NCBI GenBank assembly: GCA_023150295.1
Contig: JAKLLE010000016.1
Location: forward strand, 1-56,564
Source of the DNA: Giesbergeria sp.
GTDB taxonomy: Bacteria > Pseudomonadota > Gammaproteobacteria > Burkholderiales > Burkholderiaceae_C
Direction: 5' to 3'
DNA: 56,564 bases
The notes beneath the pieces are model-generated. The model did no database searches and was not told the origin of the DNA. It saw nothing but the letters and a program-made list of their open reading frames with translations. Positions 16,804-25,933 of the stretch are shown in pieces. Position 1 is the first letter of the stretch. Each line of letters begins with the position of its first letter. The translations under genes were made by a program, and so were the position numbers.

Positions 16804-17916
16804 TCAGCGCTGGCGCTGTGCGCGCGAATGGCTGTGCACGGCCTCGACCAACGCAGCCACATGCTCGGGCGGCGTGAACTGGCTGATGCCGTGGCCCAGG
16901 TTGAAGATGTGCGTGGGGCCGGTGGTGGTCTTGTCGGTGTGCGGCTGGCCGAAGCTGTCGAGCACGGCATGCACCTGGGTGACGATCTGCGCGGGCGGGG
17001 CGAACAGCACGTTGGGGTCGATGTTGCCCTGCAGCGCCTTGCCCGGGCCGCCCACCTGGCCGCCGACGATGGCGCGCGCCTTGCCGAGGTTGGCCGTCCA
17101 GTCCAGGCCCAGCACCTCGCAGTCGATGTCCTTCATGTCGTCGAGCCAGATGCCGCCGCCCTTGGTAAAGACGATGCGCGGCACGTCCTGGCCGTCCATG
17201 CCGGTACGCTTGAGCTGCGCGAGCACGCGCTTGGTGTATTCCAGGCTGAAGTCCTGGAATGCGCCGTCGGCCAGCACGCCGCCCCAGCTGTCGAAAATCA
17301 TCACAGCCTGGGCGCCTGCGTCGATCTGGGCGTTGAGGTAGGCAGCCACGGCATCGGCGTTCACGGCCAGGATGCGGTGCATCAGGTCGGGGCGGCTGTA
17401 CATCAGCGTTTTGACGAGGCGGTAGTCGTCGCTGCCCTTGCCTTCCACCATGTAGCAGGCCAGCGTCCAGGGGCTGCCCGAGAAGCCGATCAGCGGCACG
17501 CGGCCGTTCAAGGCCTTGCGGATGCTGGTGACGGCGTCGAACACGTAGCGCAGCTTGTCCAGGTCGGGCACGGCCAGCTCGGCCACGTCGGCCTCGGTGC
17601 GCACCGACTTGGCAAAGCGCGGGCCCTCGCCCTCGGCAAAGGTCAAGCCCAGACCCATGGCGTCGGGCACGGTGAGGATGTCGCTGAACAAAATGGCGGC
17701 GTCGAGCGGGAAACGCTCCAAAGGTTGCAGCGTGACCTCGGTGGCGTACTCCACATTGGTGGCCAGGCCCATGAAGCTGCCAGCCCGCGCGCGCGTGGCC
17801 TTGTATTCGGGCAGGTAGCGGCCCGCCTGGCGCATCAGCCACAGGGGGGTGTAGTCGGTGGCCTGCCGCCGGCAGGCGCGCAGGAAGGTGTCGTTGGAAA
17901 GGGGGGCAAAGCTCAT
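16804..17916 (-). CDS. hemE: uroporphyrinogen decarboxylase HemE
   Basis: The 370-residue cytosolic enzyme converts uroporphyrinogen III to coproporphyrinogen III in haem synthesis. Family signatures are intact: [15 protein letters not shown] near residues 24-38, and [16 protein letters not shown] with the catalytic D79. Further conserved segments are MIFDSWGG and NLGHGI near the C-terminus. The length is typical. It reads leftward toward priA, separated from it by the 596-bp repeat-bearing gap. The dsbD-like gene upstream ends 56 bp away. Confidence 0.96.
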   Translation of the reverse strand: MSFAPLSNDTFLRACRRQATDYTPLWLMRQAGRYLPEYKATRARAGSFMGLATNVEYATEVTLQPLERFPLDAAILFSDILTVPDAMGLGLTFAEGEGPRFAKSVRTEADVAELAVPDLDKLRYVFDAVTSIRKALNGRVPLIGFSGSPWTLACYMVEGKGSDDYRLVKTLMYSRPDLMHRILAVNADAVAAYLNAQIDAGAQAVMIFDSWGGVLADGAFQDFSLEYTKRVLAQLKRTGMDGQDVPRIVFTKGGGIWLDDMKDIDCEVLGLDWTANLGKARAIVGGQVGGPGKALQGNIDPNVLFAPPAQIVTQVHAVLDSFGQPHTDKTTTGPTHIFNLGHGISQFTPPEHVAALVEAVHSHSRAQRQR

Positions 17917-17972
17917 CCCCCGATTGTCGCCGACTTGGGTGGTGGGGACTTGTCAGGGCCAGCGCTGAAGGC

Positions 17973-20189
17973 TCATAACCCCGCCAGCGCCGCCCGCAGT
18001 TCCTGCACGCTCAGGATTTCGCTCAGCACCAACGGCTCGCGCCCAGGGGCCTGCAGCACGTATACGGGCACGCCGTTGCGCCCCAGTTGGGCCAGGGCGG
18101 TGGTGATGGCGCTGTCGCGGCGCGTCCAGTCGGCACGCAGCAGCGTGACGCCCTTGGCTGCAAAGTCGGCCTGCACCTCGGCATTGGCCAGCGTGTTGCG
18201 CTTGTTGTACTGGCAGGTGATGCACCAGGCGGCCGTGAAGTCGATGAACACCGGCGTGCCCGCCGCCGCGAGCTCTTGCACCCGCTGGGCCGACCAGGGC
18301 TGCCATGCAGTGCCTTCAGCGCCCATAGCGGCCTGCCCCGTGGCCGCTGCCTGGGCCGGGCGGGTGATGTGCTGCCCGATGCTGCCCGCCAGCCAGGCGG
18401 TCAAGGCCAGCAGCGCGGTGGCCAGCACGGCCCGGCTGCGCCCGCGCAGCGTGAGCGCCCACACCAGGCTGCTGCCCGCCACCAGCAGCGCCAGCAGCGC
18501 GCCCGCGCCGTCGATGCCGCTTTGCTGGCCCAGCACCCAGACCAGCCAGACCACCGTGGCAAACATGGGAAAGGCCATGGCACGGCGGAAGGTGTCCATC
18601 CACGCGCCGGGGCGTGGCAGCCAACCCGCCACCGCAGGCACCCAGGCTGCCAGCAGGTAGGGAAGGGCCATGCCCAGGCCCAGTGCGCCAAACACGGCCA
18701 GCGCCTGCGGTGCAGGCATGTCGATGGCAAACCCCAGGGCGGCGCCCATGAAGGGCGCAGTGCAGGGCGAGGCAATGGCCACGGCCAGCACGCCGGTGAG
18801 GAGGGCATCTGCCGCCGGGTGGCGTGCCTGCAGCGTGGCCACGCTGCTGGGCAGGAACTGGCCGAACTCGAACAGGCCCGCCAGGTTCAGCCCGATCAGC
18901 GTGAACAGGCCTGCCAGCAGCGCCACCACAGCGGGTGACTGGAGCTGAAAGCCCCAGCCCAGCTGCTCGCCCGCCGCGCGCAGCGCCAGCAGCAGCCCGC
19001 CCAGCGCCAGGAAGGACAGCACCACGCCCGCGGTGTAGGCCAGGCCGCCCACGCGCTGGGCGTGCAGGTGCTTGCCGTGGCGGGCAAAGCCCATGACCTT
19101 GATCGCCAGGACCGGGAACACGCAGGGCATGAGGTTGAGCAGCATGCCGCCCAGCAAGCCTCCCAGCAGCGCAAACCAGAAGCTGCCACCGGCGGGCGCC
19201 GGAACCCCGCCGCCAGGCTGAGCCGCCTGGTTGGCCTGCAGCGCCGCCGCCAGTGCGGGCGAGACCTCGGCGGTGGCGGCGCTCGCCCAGGCGCCTTCGA
19301 CGGCTGCGACGGTGTGCCAACCCTGTGCACTTGCGGAACTCTGGGCCGCAGACTGCTGCAGGGGTGCCAGCACCAGGGGTAGCAGGGTGGGGGCCTTGCC
19401 GCGCTCGGGCGACAGCGGCAGGCTGGCCGTCCAGGTGTTGCCGTCCCAGGCCTGGGTCCAGTCCTTGCCCTCGACGGCTGCCGGGATCAGAACGGCAGGC
19501 GTCTCGGGAAACACCTGTAGCTTCTGTCCGCGCAGCGCCTCGGGCAGGCCTTGCACGCTGAGCTGCAGGCGTTCGCCCTCCACGTGCACCTGGCTGCTGC
19601 CGCGCAGCGGCACGGGCTGCGCGGCCTGGGCCTGTGCAAAGGCAGCGGCGTGCATGGCGGTGGTGCCCTGGATGGGGAGGTCCAGCACAAAGCGGCCTTC
19701 TTCGGGGATGCACTCGACACGGCAGGCCAGCCAAGTGGCGTGCAGGCCGATGCGCACCGTACCCATGCCGCCAGGGGCTGGCGGCAGCTCCTGCGCCATT
19801 TGCAACGGGGCCACCAGCAGCACTTCGCCGTCATAGCCGTAGTTGGCCAGGCGGCCGATGCGGAACAGGCGCGGCACGGGCCAGGCGACCTCGCCTGCCT
19901 CCATGCCCGGGGGCAGCTCCCAGCGCAGCTCGGTGGGCAGCCCGGAGTCGCCGGGGTTCTTCCAGTAGGTGTGCCAGTCTTTCTGGTGCGCAATGCGCAG
20001 GCCCAGCCACGCCAGCTTGCCCGGCCCCAGGCCCTCGGGCGCGTGGGCGATGAGCTCGGCCTGCACCTGCGGGCTGCTCACTGCGCTGCTGTGGGGGGTA
20101 GAAGACTTGAGGTCAAATTGGGCTCTGGCGCTCATGGATAGGGCGCAACTAGCTATGAAAAAAATAGCAAAAAACCAGCGAGGCAGCAT
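17973..20189 (-). CDS. dsbD: DsbD/ScsB-like thiol:disulfide interchange protein
   Basis: The 738-residue inner-membrane protein should carry electrons from cytoplasmic thioredoxin to periplasmic acceptors. It starts with a signal peptide (MLPRWFFAIFFIASCALS then SARA|Q). A periplasmic N-terminal domain with the Cys pair in ACRVECIPEEG follows. A membrane domain of about eight TM segments contains NLMPCVFPVLAIK and ASPCTAPFMGA. The C-terminal thioredoxin domain has TAAWCITCQYNK. The large N-terminal domain resembles ScsB-type members. The frame opens further upstream, but the ATG at 20189 gives a proper signal peptide. That signal peptide is largely encoded by repeat copy 5. No ribosome site is obvious. 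Confidence 0.88.
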   Translation of the reverse strand: MLPRWFFAIFFIASCALSMSARAQFDLKSSTPHSSAVSSPQVQAELIAHAPEGLGPGKLAWLGLRIAHQKDWHTYWKNPGDSGLPTELRWELPPGMEAGEVAWPVPRLFRIGRLANYGYDGEVLLVAPLQMAQELPPAPGGMGTVRIGLHATWLACRVECIPEEGRFVLDLPIQGTTAMHAAAFAQAQAAQPVPLRGSSQVHVEGERLQLSVQGLPEALRGQKLQVFPETPAVLIPAAVEGKDWTQAWDGNTWTASLPLSPERGKAPTLLPLVLAPLQQSAAQSSASAQGWHTVAAVEGAWASAATAEVSPALAAALQANQAAQPGGGVPAPAGGSFWFALLGGLLGGMLLNLMPCVFPVLAIKVMGFARHGKHLHAQRVGGLAYTAGVVLSFLALGGLLLALRAAGEQLGWGFQLQSPAVVALLAGLFTLIGLNLAGLFEFGQFLPSSVATLQARHPAADALLTGVLAVAIASPCTAPFMGAALGFAIDMPAPQALAVFGALGLGMALPYLLAAWVPAVAGWLPRPGAWMDTFRRAMAFPMFATVVWLVWVLGQQSGIDGAGALLALLVAGSSLVWALTLRGRSRAVLATALLALTAWLAGSIGQHITRPAQAAATGQAAMGAEGTAWQPWSAQRVQELAAAGTPVFIDFTAAWCITCQYNKRNTLANAEVQADFAAKGVTLLRADWTRRDSAITTALAQLGRNGVPVYVLQAPGREPLVLSEILSVQELRAALAGL
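20113..20168 (-). repeat. interspersed palindromic repeat, copy 5, in the dsbD signal peptide
   Basis: On the minus strand it reads GCTATTTTTTTCATAGCT, then TTGCGC, CCATGAGCGCCAGAGCCC and AATTT. It is translated in frame as residues about 8-26, covering the hydrophobic core and the cleavage region. Confidence 0.75.
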
Positions 20190-20333
20190 ACAAGGAGGAA
20201 GAAGGACGTGCAGGTGGGAGCGGTGCGCAGGGGCTTTGGTTCCAAACGATGGGCATCGGTGCCGACATCTGCTGGCCCCGCCGTATTGTGAATGCAAGGC
20301 GGGTCTTTGGTCCGACAGCCTCTGGGCTGCGGC

Positions 20334-21254
20334 TCAGCGTTGGCTTGCGCTTGCCTCCGGCGCAGGCGCAGGCGCCTGTGCCTGACCTTGGTGCTGCGCG
20401 ATGCGCTCCAGAACTGCAGTGCTGCCACCGTTGTGCGCGTGATCCAGCGCGGTGCGGCCGTGGCGATCGGTTCGGTCGAGCCGGGCACCAGCCGCCAGCA
20501 GTGCATCAAACGCCTCCACATGTTCCCAGCGGGCGGCCCACTGCAGCGCGGTGACACCAGAAGGCTCTGTCGATTCGACCAGATCCGGATCCACGCCCAG
20601 CGCCAGCAAGCGTCCCAACGTCGCCAGGTCGTCTGCATCGACCAGCCGCCGCAACTGGGCTGACACCTGATCCGAGTGCCTGCGCGCGCCAGAGTCAAGC
20701 AGGGCGGCCAGTGCCTCGGGCCGGGCTGCGGCATCGAGCGGGTAGCGGCCATCTGGCGCTGGCGCATTCACATCTGCCCCCAGGCGGCGCAGCAGGGCGA
20801 TATCGCGCAGTACCTCTGATGGATCATCACCGGTGCGCGCGACCGCTTCGACCAGCAGGGTGGACATCTGCGCAGGCTCGCGCAGTGCCGTGACCAGCCT
20901 GTGGATGGTGACGCTGCCGTCCCCCGCGCCGCTGCGCCAGTAAGGGCCGTAAAGCGCAAAAATTGCCAGATGCAATGCCAGGGCAGGCAGCACGAAAGCG
21001 AAGCGCGCCGGGTGCCGACGCAGTGCGGCGGAGTCGGCAGGATGCGCGACGCTGCCAATCCAGGGCACGGCGGCGACCACGATCGATAGCCCAAGAACCA
21101 CTTGCCAGCCCAGTTGCATGAAGGGTGCGTCTTTCCACAGCCACCACTCCAGCGGCATGGCCACCAAAAAGAACACAAGGGGGTACACCGGACTGCTCCA
21201 GCTCCCGGCGATTCGGTCTCGTTCGTTGCTGTCTTCCAAGGTCGGATCGTGCAT
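20334..21254 (-). CDS. membrane-anchored ankyrin-repeat protein
   Basis: The 306-residue product begins with a short cytosolic stretch, then three to four TM segments (about residues 22-40, 45-65, 85-107). A C-terminal half of about five ankyrin-like repeats follows, for example LLRRLGADVNAPAPDGRYPL, LLALGVDPDLV and LLAAGARLDRTDRHGRTALD. It ends in a Gln/Ala/Pro tail. Ankyrin repeats bind proteins, but the partner is unknown. GGAGG four bases before the ATG at 21254 fixes the start; the much longer open frame upstream is non-coding. It lies divergent from the small membrane protein at 21369. Confidence 0.75.
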   Translation of the reverse strand: MHDPTLEDSNERDRIAGSWSSPVYPLVFFLVAMPLEWWLWKDAPFMQLGWQVVLGLSIVVAAVPWIGSVAHPADSAALRRHPARFAFVLPALALHLAIFALYGPYWRSGAGDGSVTIHRLVTALREPAQMSTLLVEAVARTGDDPSEVLRDIALLRRLGADVNAPAPDGRYPLDAAARPEALAALLDSGARRHSDQVSAQLRRLVDADDLATLGRLLALGVDPDLVESTEPSGVTALQWAARWEHVEAFDALLAAGARLDRTDRHGRTALDHAHNGGSTAVLERIAQHQGQAQAPAPAPEASASQR

Positions 21255-21368
21255 GGCACCTCCAGAAAGCAGGCCCGGCGTCATGGTGACTGCCAAGGTT
21301 GTCATTGAATCACATGGGGTTGCCTTGCCGACCCTTGGCTGTGTCTGCCGCCAGCTACCATCGGGCGC

Positions 21369-21704
21369 ATGGAACCGCAAACCCCCGACGCCACACCGCC
21401 AGCGCAGGGCGCGCTTGTGTGGCGTGCTGCGGGCGCCGCTCCATTGCTCTTGGTGGGCTTGCTGATCGCTATGTCGGCCTACAACTTTTCGCTGCGCTGC
21501 GAGAGCTTTGGCTGTATGGGCATCGGGCTGGTGTGGACGATCTGGCTGTTTCTGTGGCTGGCAGCCCTGGGGGTCGCCCTGGGGGTGCGCACGCTGCTGC
21601 GCCGTCGCGGGTTGTCGACCCGCACCTGCGGGCTGGCGCTGTGGCTGCTGGGCGCACTGGGCGCGGGCCACGGGCTCTACTGGCTGGTGCACGTTGCGCT
21701 GTGA
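21369..21704 (+). CDS. small integral membrane protein, unknown
   Basis: The 111-residue product has three hydrophobic helices: near residues 20-37, 50-70 and 85-108. Two cysteines lie between the first two helices (RCESFGCMG). Family not recognised. It stands 25 bp upstream of the creatininase-family gene and shares its strand, so co-transcription is likely. No Shine-Dalgarno is obvious. Confidence 0.6.
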   Translation: MEPQTPDATPPAQGALVWRAAGAAPLLLVGLLIAMSAYNFSLRCESFGCMGIGLVWTIWLFLWLAALGVALGVRTLLRRRGLSTRTCGLALWLLGALGAGHGLYWLVHVAL

Positions 21705-21729
21705 GGGCGTGCGCGGCGCCTGCACTACC

Positions 21730-22596
21730 ATGGCGACCATGGCTGATAAGACCCCTTTCTCCCTGCCCTCGCGCTTCTGGGCCGAGCTCACCACGCGTGA
21801 TTTCGCACAACTGCAGGCCAGCCCCCTGGCCGCGCAGGCCGTGGCGGTGCTGCCCGTGGCGGCCATCGAACAGCACGGGCCGCATTTGCCTTTGAGTGTC
21901 GATGCCACGCTGCTGCAAGGCGTGATCGACGCCGCCCTGCCGCTGTTGCCTGCCGACCTGCCGGTGCTGTTTCTGCCGCCGCAGGTGGTGGGCCTGAGCA
22001 CCGAGCACCTGGCCTACCCCGGCACGCTGTCGCTTTCGGCCGCCACGGTGCTGGCGCTGTGGACCGAGCTGGGCGCCTGCGTGGCGCGCGCCGGGGTGAA
22101 GAAGCTGTTGCTGCTCAATGGCCACGGCGGCAACGTGGCGGTGATGGACATCGTGGCGCGCGAGCTGCGCCAGCACCACGGCCTGCTGGTGTACAGCAGC
22201 AGCTGGTTCAGCCTGCCCCAGCCGCCCGAGGTGCAGGCCCTGTTCAGCGCCGAGGAGCAGCGCTTTGGCATCCACGGCGGTGCGGTGGAAACCTCGATGA
22301 TGCTGCACCTGGCGCCCGACACCGTGCGCATGGAGCATGCGGCGCAGTGGCGCTCCAGCTCGCAGGACCGGGCCACGCGCTATGCGGTGCTGGGCGACGG
22401 CAAGAGCGCCAAGATGGGCTGGGCCATGCAGGACTACCACATCGCAGGTGCCGTGGGCGATGCCCGCGCGGCCAGTGCCGACAAGGGCCACGCCCTGGTG
22501 CTGGCGGCGGCGCAGGCGCTGGCCCAGTTGCTGCAGGAGCTGCACGCGCTGCCTGCCCTGCCCGCGCAGACCCTGGCCCCCACGCCTTCGCCATAG
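21730..22596 (+). CDS. creatininase family amidohydrolase
   Basis: The 288-residue product has the metal-site pattern of creatininase-fold enzymes: Glu and His in AAIEQHGPHLPLSVD, the loop NGHGGN, and the final Glu in IHGGAVETSMML. The family includes creatininase and the MftE/ArfB-type peptidases or amidases, so the substrate cannot be named. Two in-frame ATGs, 21730 and 21739, are equally possible starts; neither has a strong ribosome site. A K+/H+ antiporter gene follows after 43 bp. Confidence 0.85.
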   Translation: MATMADKTPFSLPSRFWAELTTRDFAQLQASPLAAQAVAVLPVAAIEQHGPHLPLSVDATLLQGVIDAALPLLPADLPVLFLPPQVVGLSTEHLAYPGTLSLSAATVLALWTELGACVARAGVKKLLLLNGHGGNVAVMDIVARELRQHHGLLVYSSSWFSLPQPPEVQALFSAEEQRFGIHGGAVETSMMLHLAPDTVRMEHAAQWRSSSQDRATRYAVLGDGKSAKMGWAMQDYHIAGAVGDARAASADKGHALVLAAAQALAQLLQELHALPALPAQTLAPTPSP

Positions 22597-22639
22597 CCCT
22601 GCGCAGCGCAGGAAAGCGTCACTGTCCGATACTTGGGCC

Positions 22640-24151
22640 ATGGATTTCAGCTTTCTGTTCCTGCCGCTGATGCTGGCTGCCGCGCTGGTGTTTGCCAGCG
22701 TGCTGGCGGGGCTGTTTTCGGTGCGCATCGGGTTTTCGTTCCTGCTGGTGTTCTTGCTGGCAGGCATCCTGGCGGGGGAGGACGGGCCGGGGGGCGTGCG
22801 CTTCAACGACATCACGCTGAGCTTCTGGGTGGGTAACGTGGCGCTGGCCATCATCCTGCTGGACGGCGGGTTGCGCACAGCCCTGTCCACCTTTCGCACC
22901 GGCCTGCGCCCGGCAGCGCTGCTGGCCACCGTGGGCGTGCTGCTCACCACGGGGCTGACCGGGCTGGCGGCCCAGTGGCTGCTCGACCTGCCCTGGCACA
23001 CGGCGCTGCTGCTGGGGGCCATCGTGGGGTCTACCGACGCGGCGGCGGTGTTTGCGCTGCTCACGCGCGCCGGGGTCACACTCAATGAACGCGTCGCTGC
23101 CACGCTGGAGATCGAGTCCGGCGTCAACGACCCCATGGCGGTGTACCTCACTCTGGGCTTCATTGCCCTGGCCACGGCCGCAGCGCAGCCAGCGGTGGCG
23201 GACGCAGACGCGGGCGCCGCAGGATCCGCGCTGTGGGCGCTGGGCAAGGCCTTTGTGCAGCAGTTTGGCTGGGGCGCGCTGGTAGGCCTGGGCAGCGGCT
23301 GGGCGCTGGCCCGCCTGCTGCCGCAGGTGGCGCGGCGCGACGCAGGCGGCGGCATTCTGGCGCTGCTGCTGTGCGCCGCAGGCCTGGGGGTGTTTGCCTC
23401 CACGGGGCTGCTGGGGGGCTCGGGCTTTCTGGCGGTGTACCTGTTTGGCCTGGTGGTGGCCAACCGTGCCAGCGCGGCCGTGGCGCCAGCGCTGGCCGCC
23501 ATGGACGGCTATGCCTGGCTGGCCCAGGCCGGCATGTTCCTGCTGCTGGGGCTGCTGGTGACCCCCAGCGCCATGCTGCCCACCCTGGGCCCGGCCCTGG
23601 GGGTGGCGCTGGTGCTGATCTTGGTGGCGCGGCCGCTCGCTGTGTGGTTGTGCCTGTGGCCCTGGCGCTTTGCGCGCAATGAAACCTGGTTCATTGCCTG
23701 GGTCGGTCTGCGCGGCGCGGTGCCCATTGTGCTGGCGCTGTTCCCGCTGCTGGCGGGCGTGCCCCGCGCCATGGACTTGTTCAATGTGGCCTTTGTGGTG
23801 GTGCTGGTGTCGTTGCTGCTGCAGGGCTCCACCATCGGCGCCATGGCGCGCAGGCTGGGCGTGGCCCTGCCCGACCCGGCCGACGAATCGCAGGTGCGTG
23901 CGGTGTTTGGCGACTTTGCGCTCGACCCGGCCATTGCCGTGGGTGCCGTCTGCGCCTTTTACGGCCTGCCGGTGCCACAGCAGGCCCAGCGCAGCGTGGC
24001 CGACTGGCTGGCCGACGAACTGGGCCGCCCGGCGGTGGCGGGCGACCGCGTGCGCCTGGGGTCGGCGCTGTTCATCGTGCGCAAGCTCTCGGGCGACCGC
24101 ATCACGGCGGTGGGGTTGAGCCTGGAGGATGCATCGTCACTCAGTGAATAA
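22640..24151 (+). CDS. nhaP2: K+/H+ antiporter, NhaP2/CvrA type
   Basis: The 503-residue inner-membrane protein has about twelve TM segments of the CPA1 exchanger family up to residue about 400. The core ion-site region is ILLDGGLRT, followed by IVGSTDAAAVFALL and TLEIESGVNDPMAVYL. A cytosolic tail (about 420-503) resembles a TrkA_C regulatory domain (VRLGSALFIVRKLSGD). NhaP2/CvrA proteins exchange K+ or Na+ for H+ and matter for osmotic and pH balance. Repeat copy 6 begins four bases after the stop codon. Confidence 0.88.
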   Translation: MDFSFLFLPLMLAAALVFASVLAGLFSVRIGFSFLLVFLLAGILAGEDGPGGVRFNDITLSFWVGNVALAIILLDGGLRTALSTFRTGLRPAALLATVGVLLTTGLTGLAAQWLLDLPWHTALLLGAIVGSTDAAAVFALLTRAGVTLNERVAATLEIESGVNDPMAVYLTLGFIALATAAAQPAVADADAGAAGSALWALGKAFVQQFGWGALVGLGSGWALARLLPQVARRDAGGGILALLLCAAGLGVFASTGLLGGSGFLAVYLFGLVVANRASAAVAPALAAMDGYAWLAQAGMFLLLGLLVTPSAMLPTLGPALGVALVLILVARPLAVWLCLWPWRFARNETWFIAWVGLRGAVPIVLALFPLLAGVPRAMDLFNVAFVVVLVSLLLQGSTIGAMARRLGVALPDPADESQVRAVFGDFALDPAIAVGAVCAFYGLPVPQQAQRSVADWLADELGRPAVAGDRVRLGSALFIVRKLSGDRITAVGLSLEDASSLSE

Positions 24152-24154
24152 AAT

Positions 24155-24210
24155 GCTATAAAAACAATAGCATAAATCGCTTTATTTGTAAGCGATAGAT
24201 GCCAAAAAAA
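24155..24210 (+). repeat. interspersed palindromic repeat, copy 6
   Basis: It reads GCTATAAAAACAATAGC, then AATCGCTTTATTTGTAAGCG, ATAGATGCC and an A7 run. It lies between the antiporter gene and the convergent phosphatase-like gene and may serve as a bidirectional terminator there. Confidence 0.8.
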
Positions 24211-24220
24211 CCTCAAATTC

Positions 24221-24892
24221 TCAAGCGTGGGTGACCAAGAAGGCATGTTCCGCAGCATGCAGGTGCGGCAGCGTGTTGAAGGTCTGCAGCATCAGTCGCT
24301 TGGGGCTCACGCTGAACTCGGTGACCGCGCTGTTGCGGATGCGCATGTTCAGCGCAATGGTCACCTCGGGCGCCGTGCCCAGCACCTCGCCCACGGCGGT
24401 GGAGATGGGGCCGCCGCTGCTGACCAGCAGCACGTTCTGGTCGGCATGGTCGCGGCGCACCTGCTCCAGCACGCGGCGCACACCGAGTGAGAAATCCTCC
24501 CAGCTCGGCATGCCCTGGGGGCTGATGACGCCGGCCATCCACTGCGCAATGGCGTCGCACAGCAGGCGGAAGTGGTGGCGGTACAGCTCGGGCGTGTCGG
24601 GCTTTTGCAGCGGTTCGGTGTGGATGGCGCGGATCAGCGCCAGGCTGTCGTACTCGTCCAGGCTGGGCAGCACCTGCGGCGCGGGCAGGCCGGGCAGGCC
24701 CTGGGCGATGCCGTCCAGGGTTTGCGCGTGGCGGCGCAGCGTGCCCAGGAGCACGGTGTCAAAGCGCTGGCCCTGCGCGAGCCAGTGCGCGCCCAGGCGC
24801 TGCGCTTGCTGCAGACCCAGGGGGCTGAGCTGGTCGTAGTCGTCTGCGCCAAACGAGGCCTGGCCGTGGCGCACAAGGTAGAGCGTTCCCAT
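24221..24892 (-). CDS. histidine phosphatase superfamily protein, second His missing
   Basis: The 223-residue product begins MGTLYLVRHGQASFG with the phospho-acceptor H9. It has the second Arg in LGTLRRHAQTL and the conserved Glu in LDEYDSL. The position of the second catalytic histidine in the family reads LLVSSGGPIST, with Ser where HGG is usual. Some phosphoglycerate-mutase-like subfamilies share this form, so activity is not excluded. It is the last gene of the leftward amino-acid locus, 68 bp after the dehydratase gene. Confidence 0.8.
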   Translation of the reverse strand: MGTLYLVRHGQASFGADDYDQLSPLGLQQAQRLGAHWLAQGQRFDTVLLGTLRRHAQTLDGIAQGLPGLPAPQVLPSLDEYDSLALIRAIHTEPLQKPDTPELYRHHFRLLCDAIAQWMAGVISPQGMPSWEDFSLGVRRVLEQVRRDHADQNVLLVSSGGPISTAVGEVLGTAPEVTIALNMRIRNSAVTEFSVSPKRLMLQTFNTLPHLHAAEHAFLVTHA

Positions 24893-24960
24893 GGGGCGCG
24901 ATTGTGGCTTTGCAGGTGGCAGGCACCTTGTCGCACAAGCGACGGGGGCGCCGCGTTGCC

Positions 24961-25926
24961 CTACAGGGACAACACTTCGCTGAACACCGGCGCATCCACA
25001 TTGCCGCCCGTGAGCGCCAGCCCCACGCACTGCCCGCGCAGGGCTTCGCGCTCCTGCAGCGCGGCGGCCAGGGCGGCGGCGCCTGCGCCTTCGGCCACGT
25101 TGTGCGTGTCGGTGAACAGGGCGTGCATGGCGGAGGCGACTTCGGTGTCGCTCACCTGCACCACATGGTCCAGCGTGTCCATCAGCACGTCCAGCGCCGC
25201 CTGGTCGGCCACGCGGCAGGCCATGCCGTCGGCCAGTTGCGTGGTGACTGGCGCTTCCACCACGCGGCGCGCGGCGATGGAGTCGGCATAGGTGGTGGCG
25301 TGGCGGCTGACCACGCCCACGATGCGCACGCCGTGGCCCAGCGCACGCTTGGCGGCAATGGCCGAGCACGCGCCCGAGCCCTGGCCGATGGGCACGTAGG
25401 CCACGTCGAGCTGCGGTACCGCGCGTAAAAACTCCCACCAGTAGGTGGCCACGCCGCGCAGCAGGTCGGGGTGGAAGCTGGGCACCATGTGCGCGCCGCG
25501 CTCCTGGGCCAGGTGCAGGGCGTGCTCGCGCGCCTCCTGGAAGTCATCGCCATGCTCGACGAGCGTGACGCCCAGGGCGCGCATGGCGGCGTTCTTCTCC
25601 ACCGAGTTGCCCTGCGGTACGACGATGGTGCAGGCCACGCCATGGCGGCGCGCGGCCCAGCCCATGCTCTGGCCGTGGTTGCCGCGTGTGGCGCTGATGA
25701 CCTCGCTTGGCAGCGGGCCGCGGCGCGCGAGCTGGTCGAAATAGGTCAGGCCGCCGCGGATCTTGAAGGCACCCACGGGTGTGTGGTTCTCGTGCTTGAG
25801 CCAGCACTCGGTGCCCAGGCGTTCGCTCAGCAGGCCCCAGCGGTACTGGGGCGTGGGGGGGAAGTCGCGGTACACCACTGTGGCGGCGGCTTCGATGTCG
25901 GCGAGGGATGGGAGCAGGTGGGTCAT
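24961..25926 (-). CDS. threonine/serine dehydratase-like PLP enzyme
   Basis: The 321-residue product is a fold-type II PLP enzyme. The cofactor lysine is K55 in GAFKIRGG, the substrate loop is SATRGNHGQSMGWAARRHG, and the Gly-rich phosphate cradle is PIGQGSGACSA. The family deaminates L-threonine or L-serine to oxo acids; no ACT regulatory domain is present, so it is the short catabolic type. The C-terminus lacks clear specificity marks, so a hydroxyaspartate or ectoine-type dehydratase is also possible. It starts 7 bp after the VOC gene. Confidence 0.85.
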   Translation of the reverse strand: MTHLLPSLADIEAAATVVYRDFPPTPQYRWGLLSERLGTECWLKHENHTPVGAFKIRGGLTYFDQLARRGPLPSEVISATRGNHGQSMGWAARRHGVACTIVVPQGNSVEKNAAMRALGVTLVEHGDDFQEAREHALHLAQERGAHMVPSFHPDLLRGVATYWWEFLRAVPQLDVAYVPIGQGSGACSAIAAKRALGHGVRIVGVVSRHATTYADSIAARRVVEAPVTTQLADGMACRVADQAALDVLMDTLDHVVQVSDTEVASAMHALFTDTHNVAEGAGAAALAAALQEREALRGQCVGLALTGGNVDAPVFSEVLSL

Positions 25927-25933
25927 GGGGGCA

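Noticed and set aside
16347-16970. A minus-strand frame in the priA-hemE gap
   Set aside because: It overlaps the hemE 3' end in another frame and lacks a ribosome site, coding-like composition and a known family.
16543-18660. A 705-codon plus-strand frame over hemE and the dsbD-like gene
   Set aside because: It spans the repeat region and reads antisense through two well-supported genes without any recognisable domain.
20192-20291. A 27-codon plus-strand frame after a good AGGAGG (GTG at 20208)
   Set aside because: The ribosome-like site is probably chance on the strand opposite the dsbD-like leader; the peptide has no recognisable feature and no neighbour on that strand.
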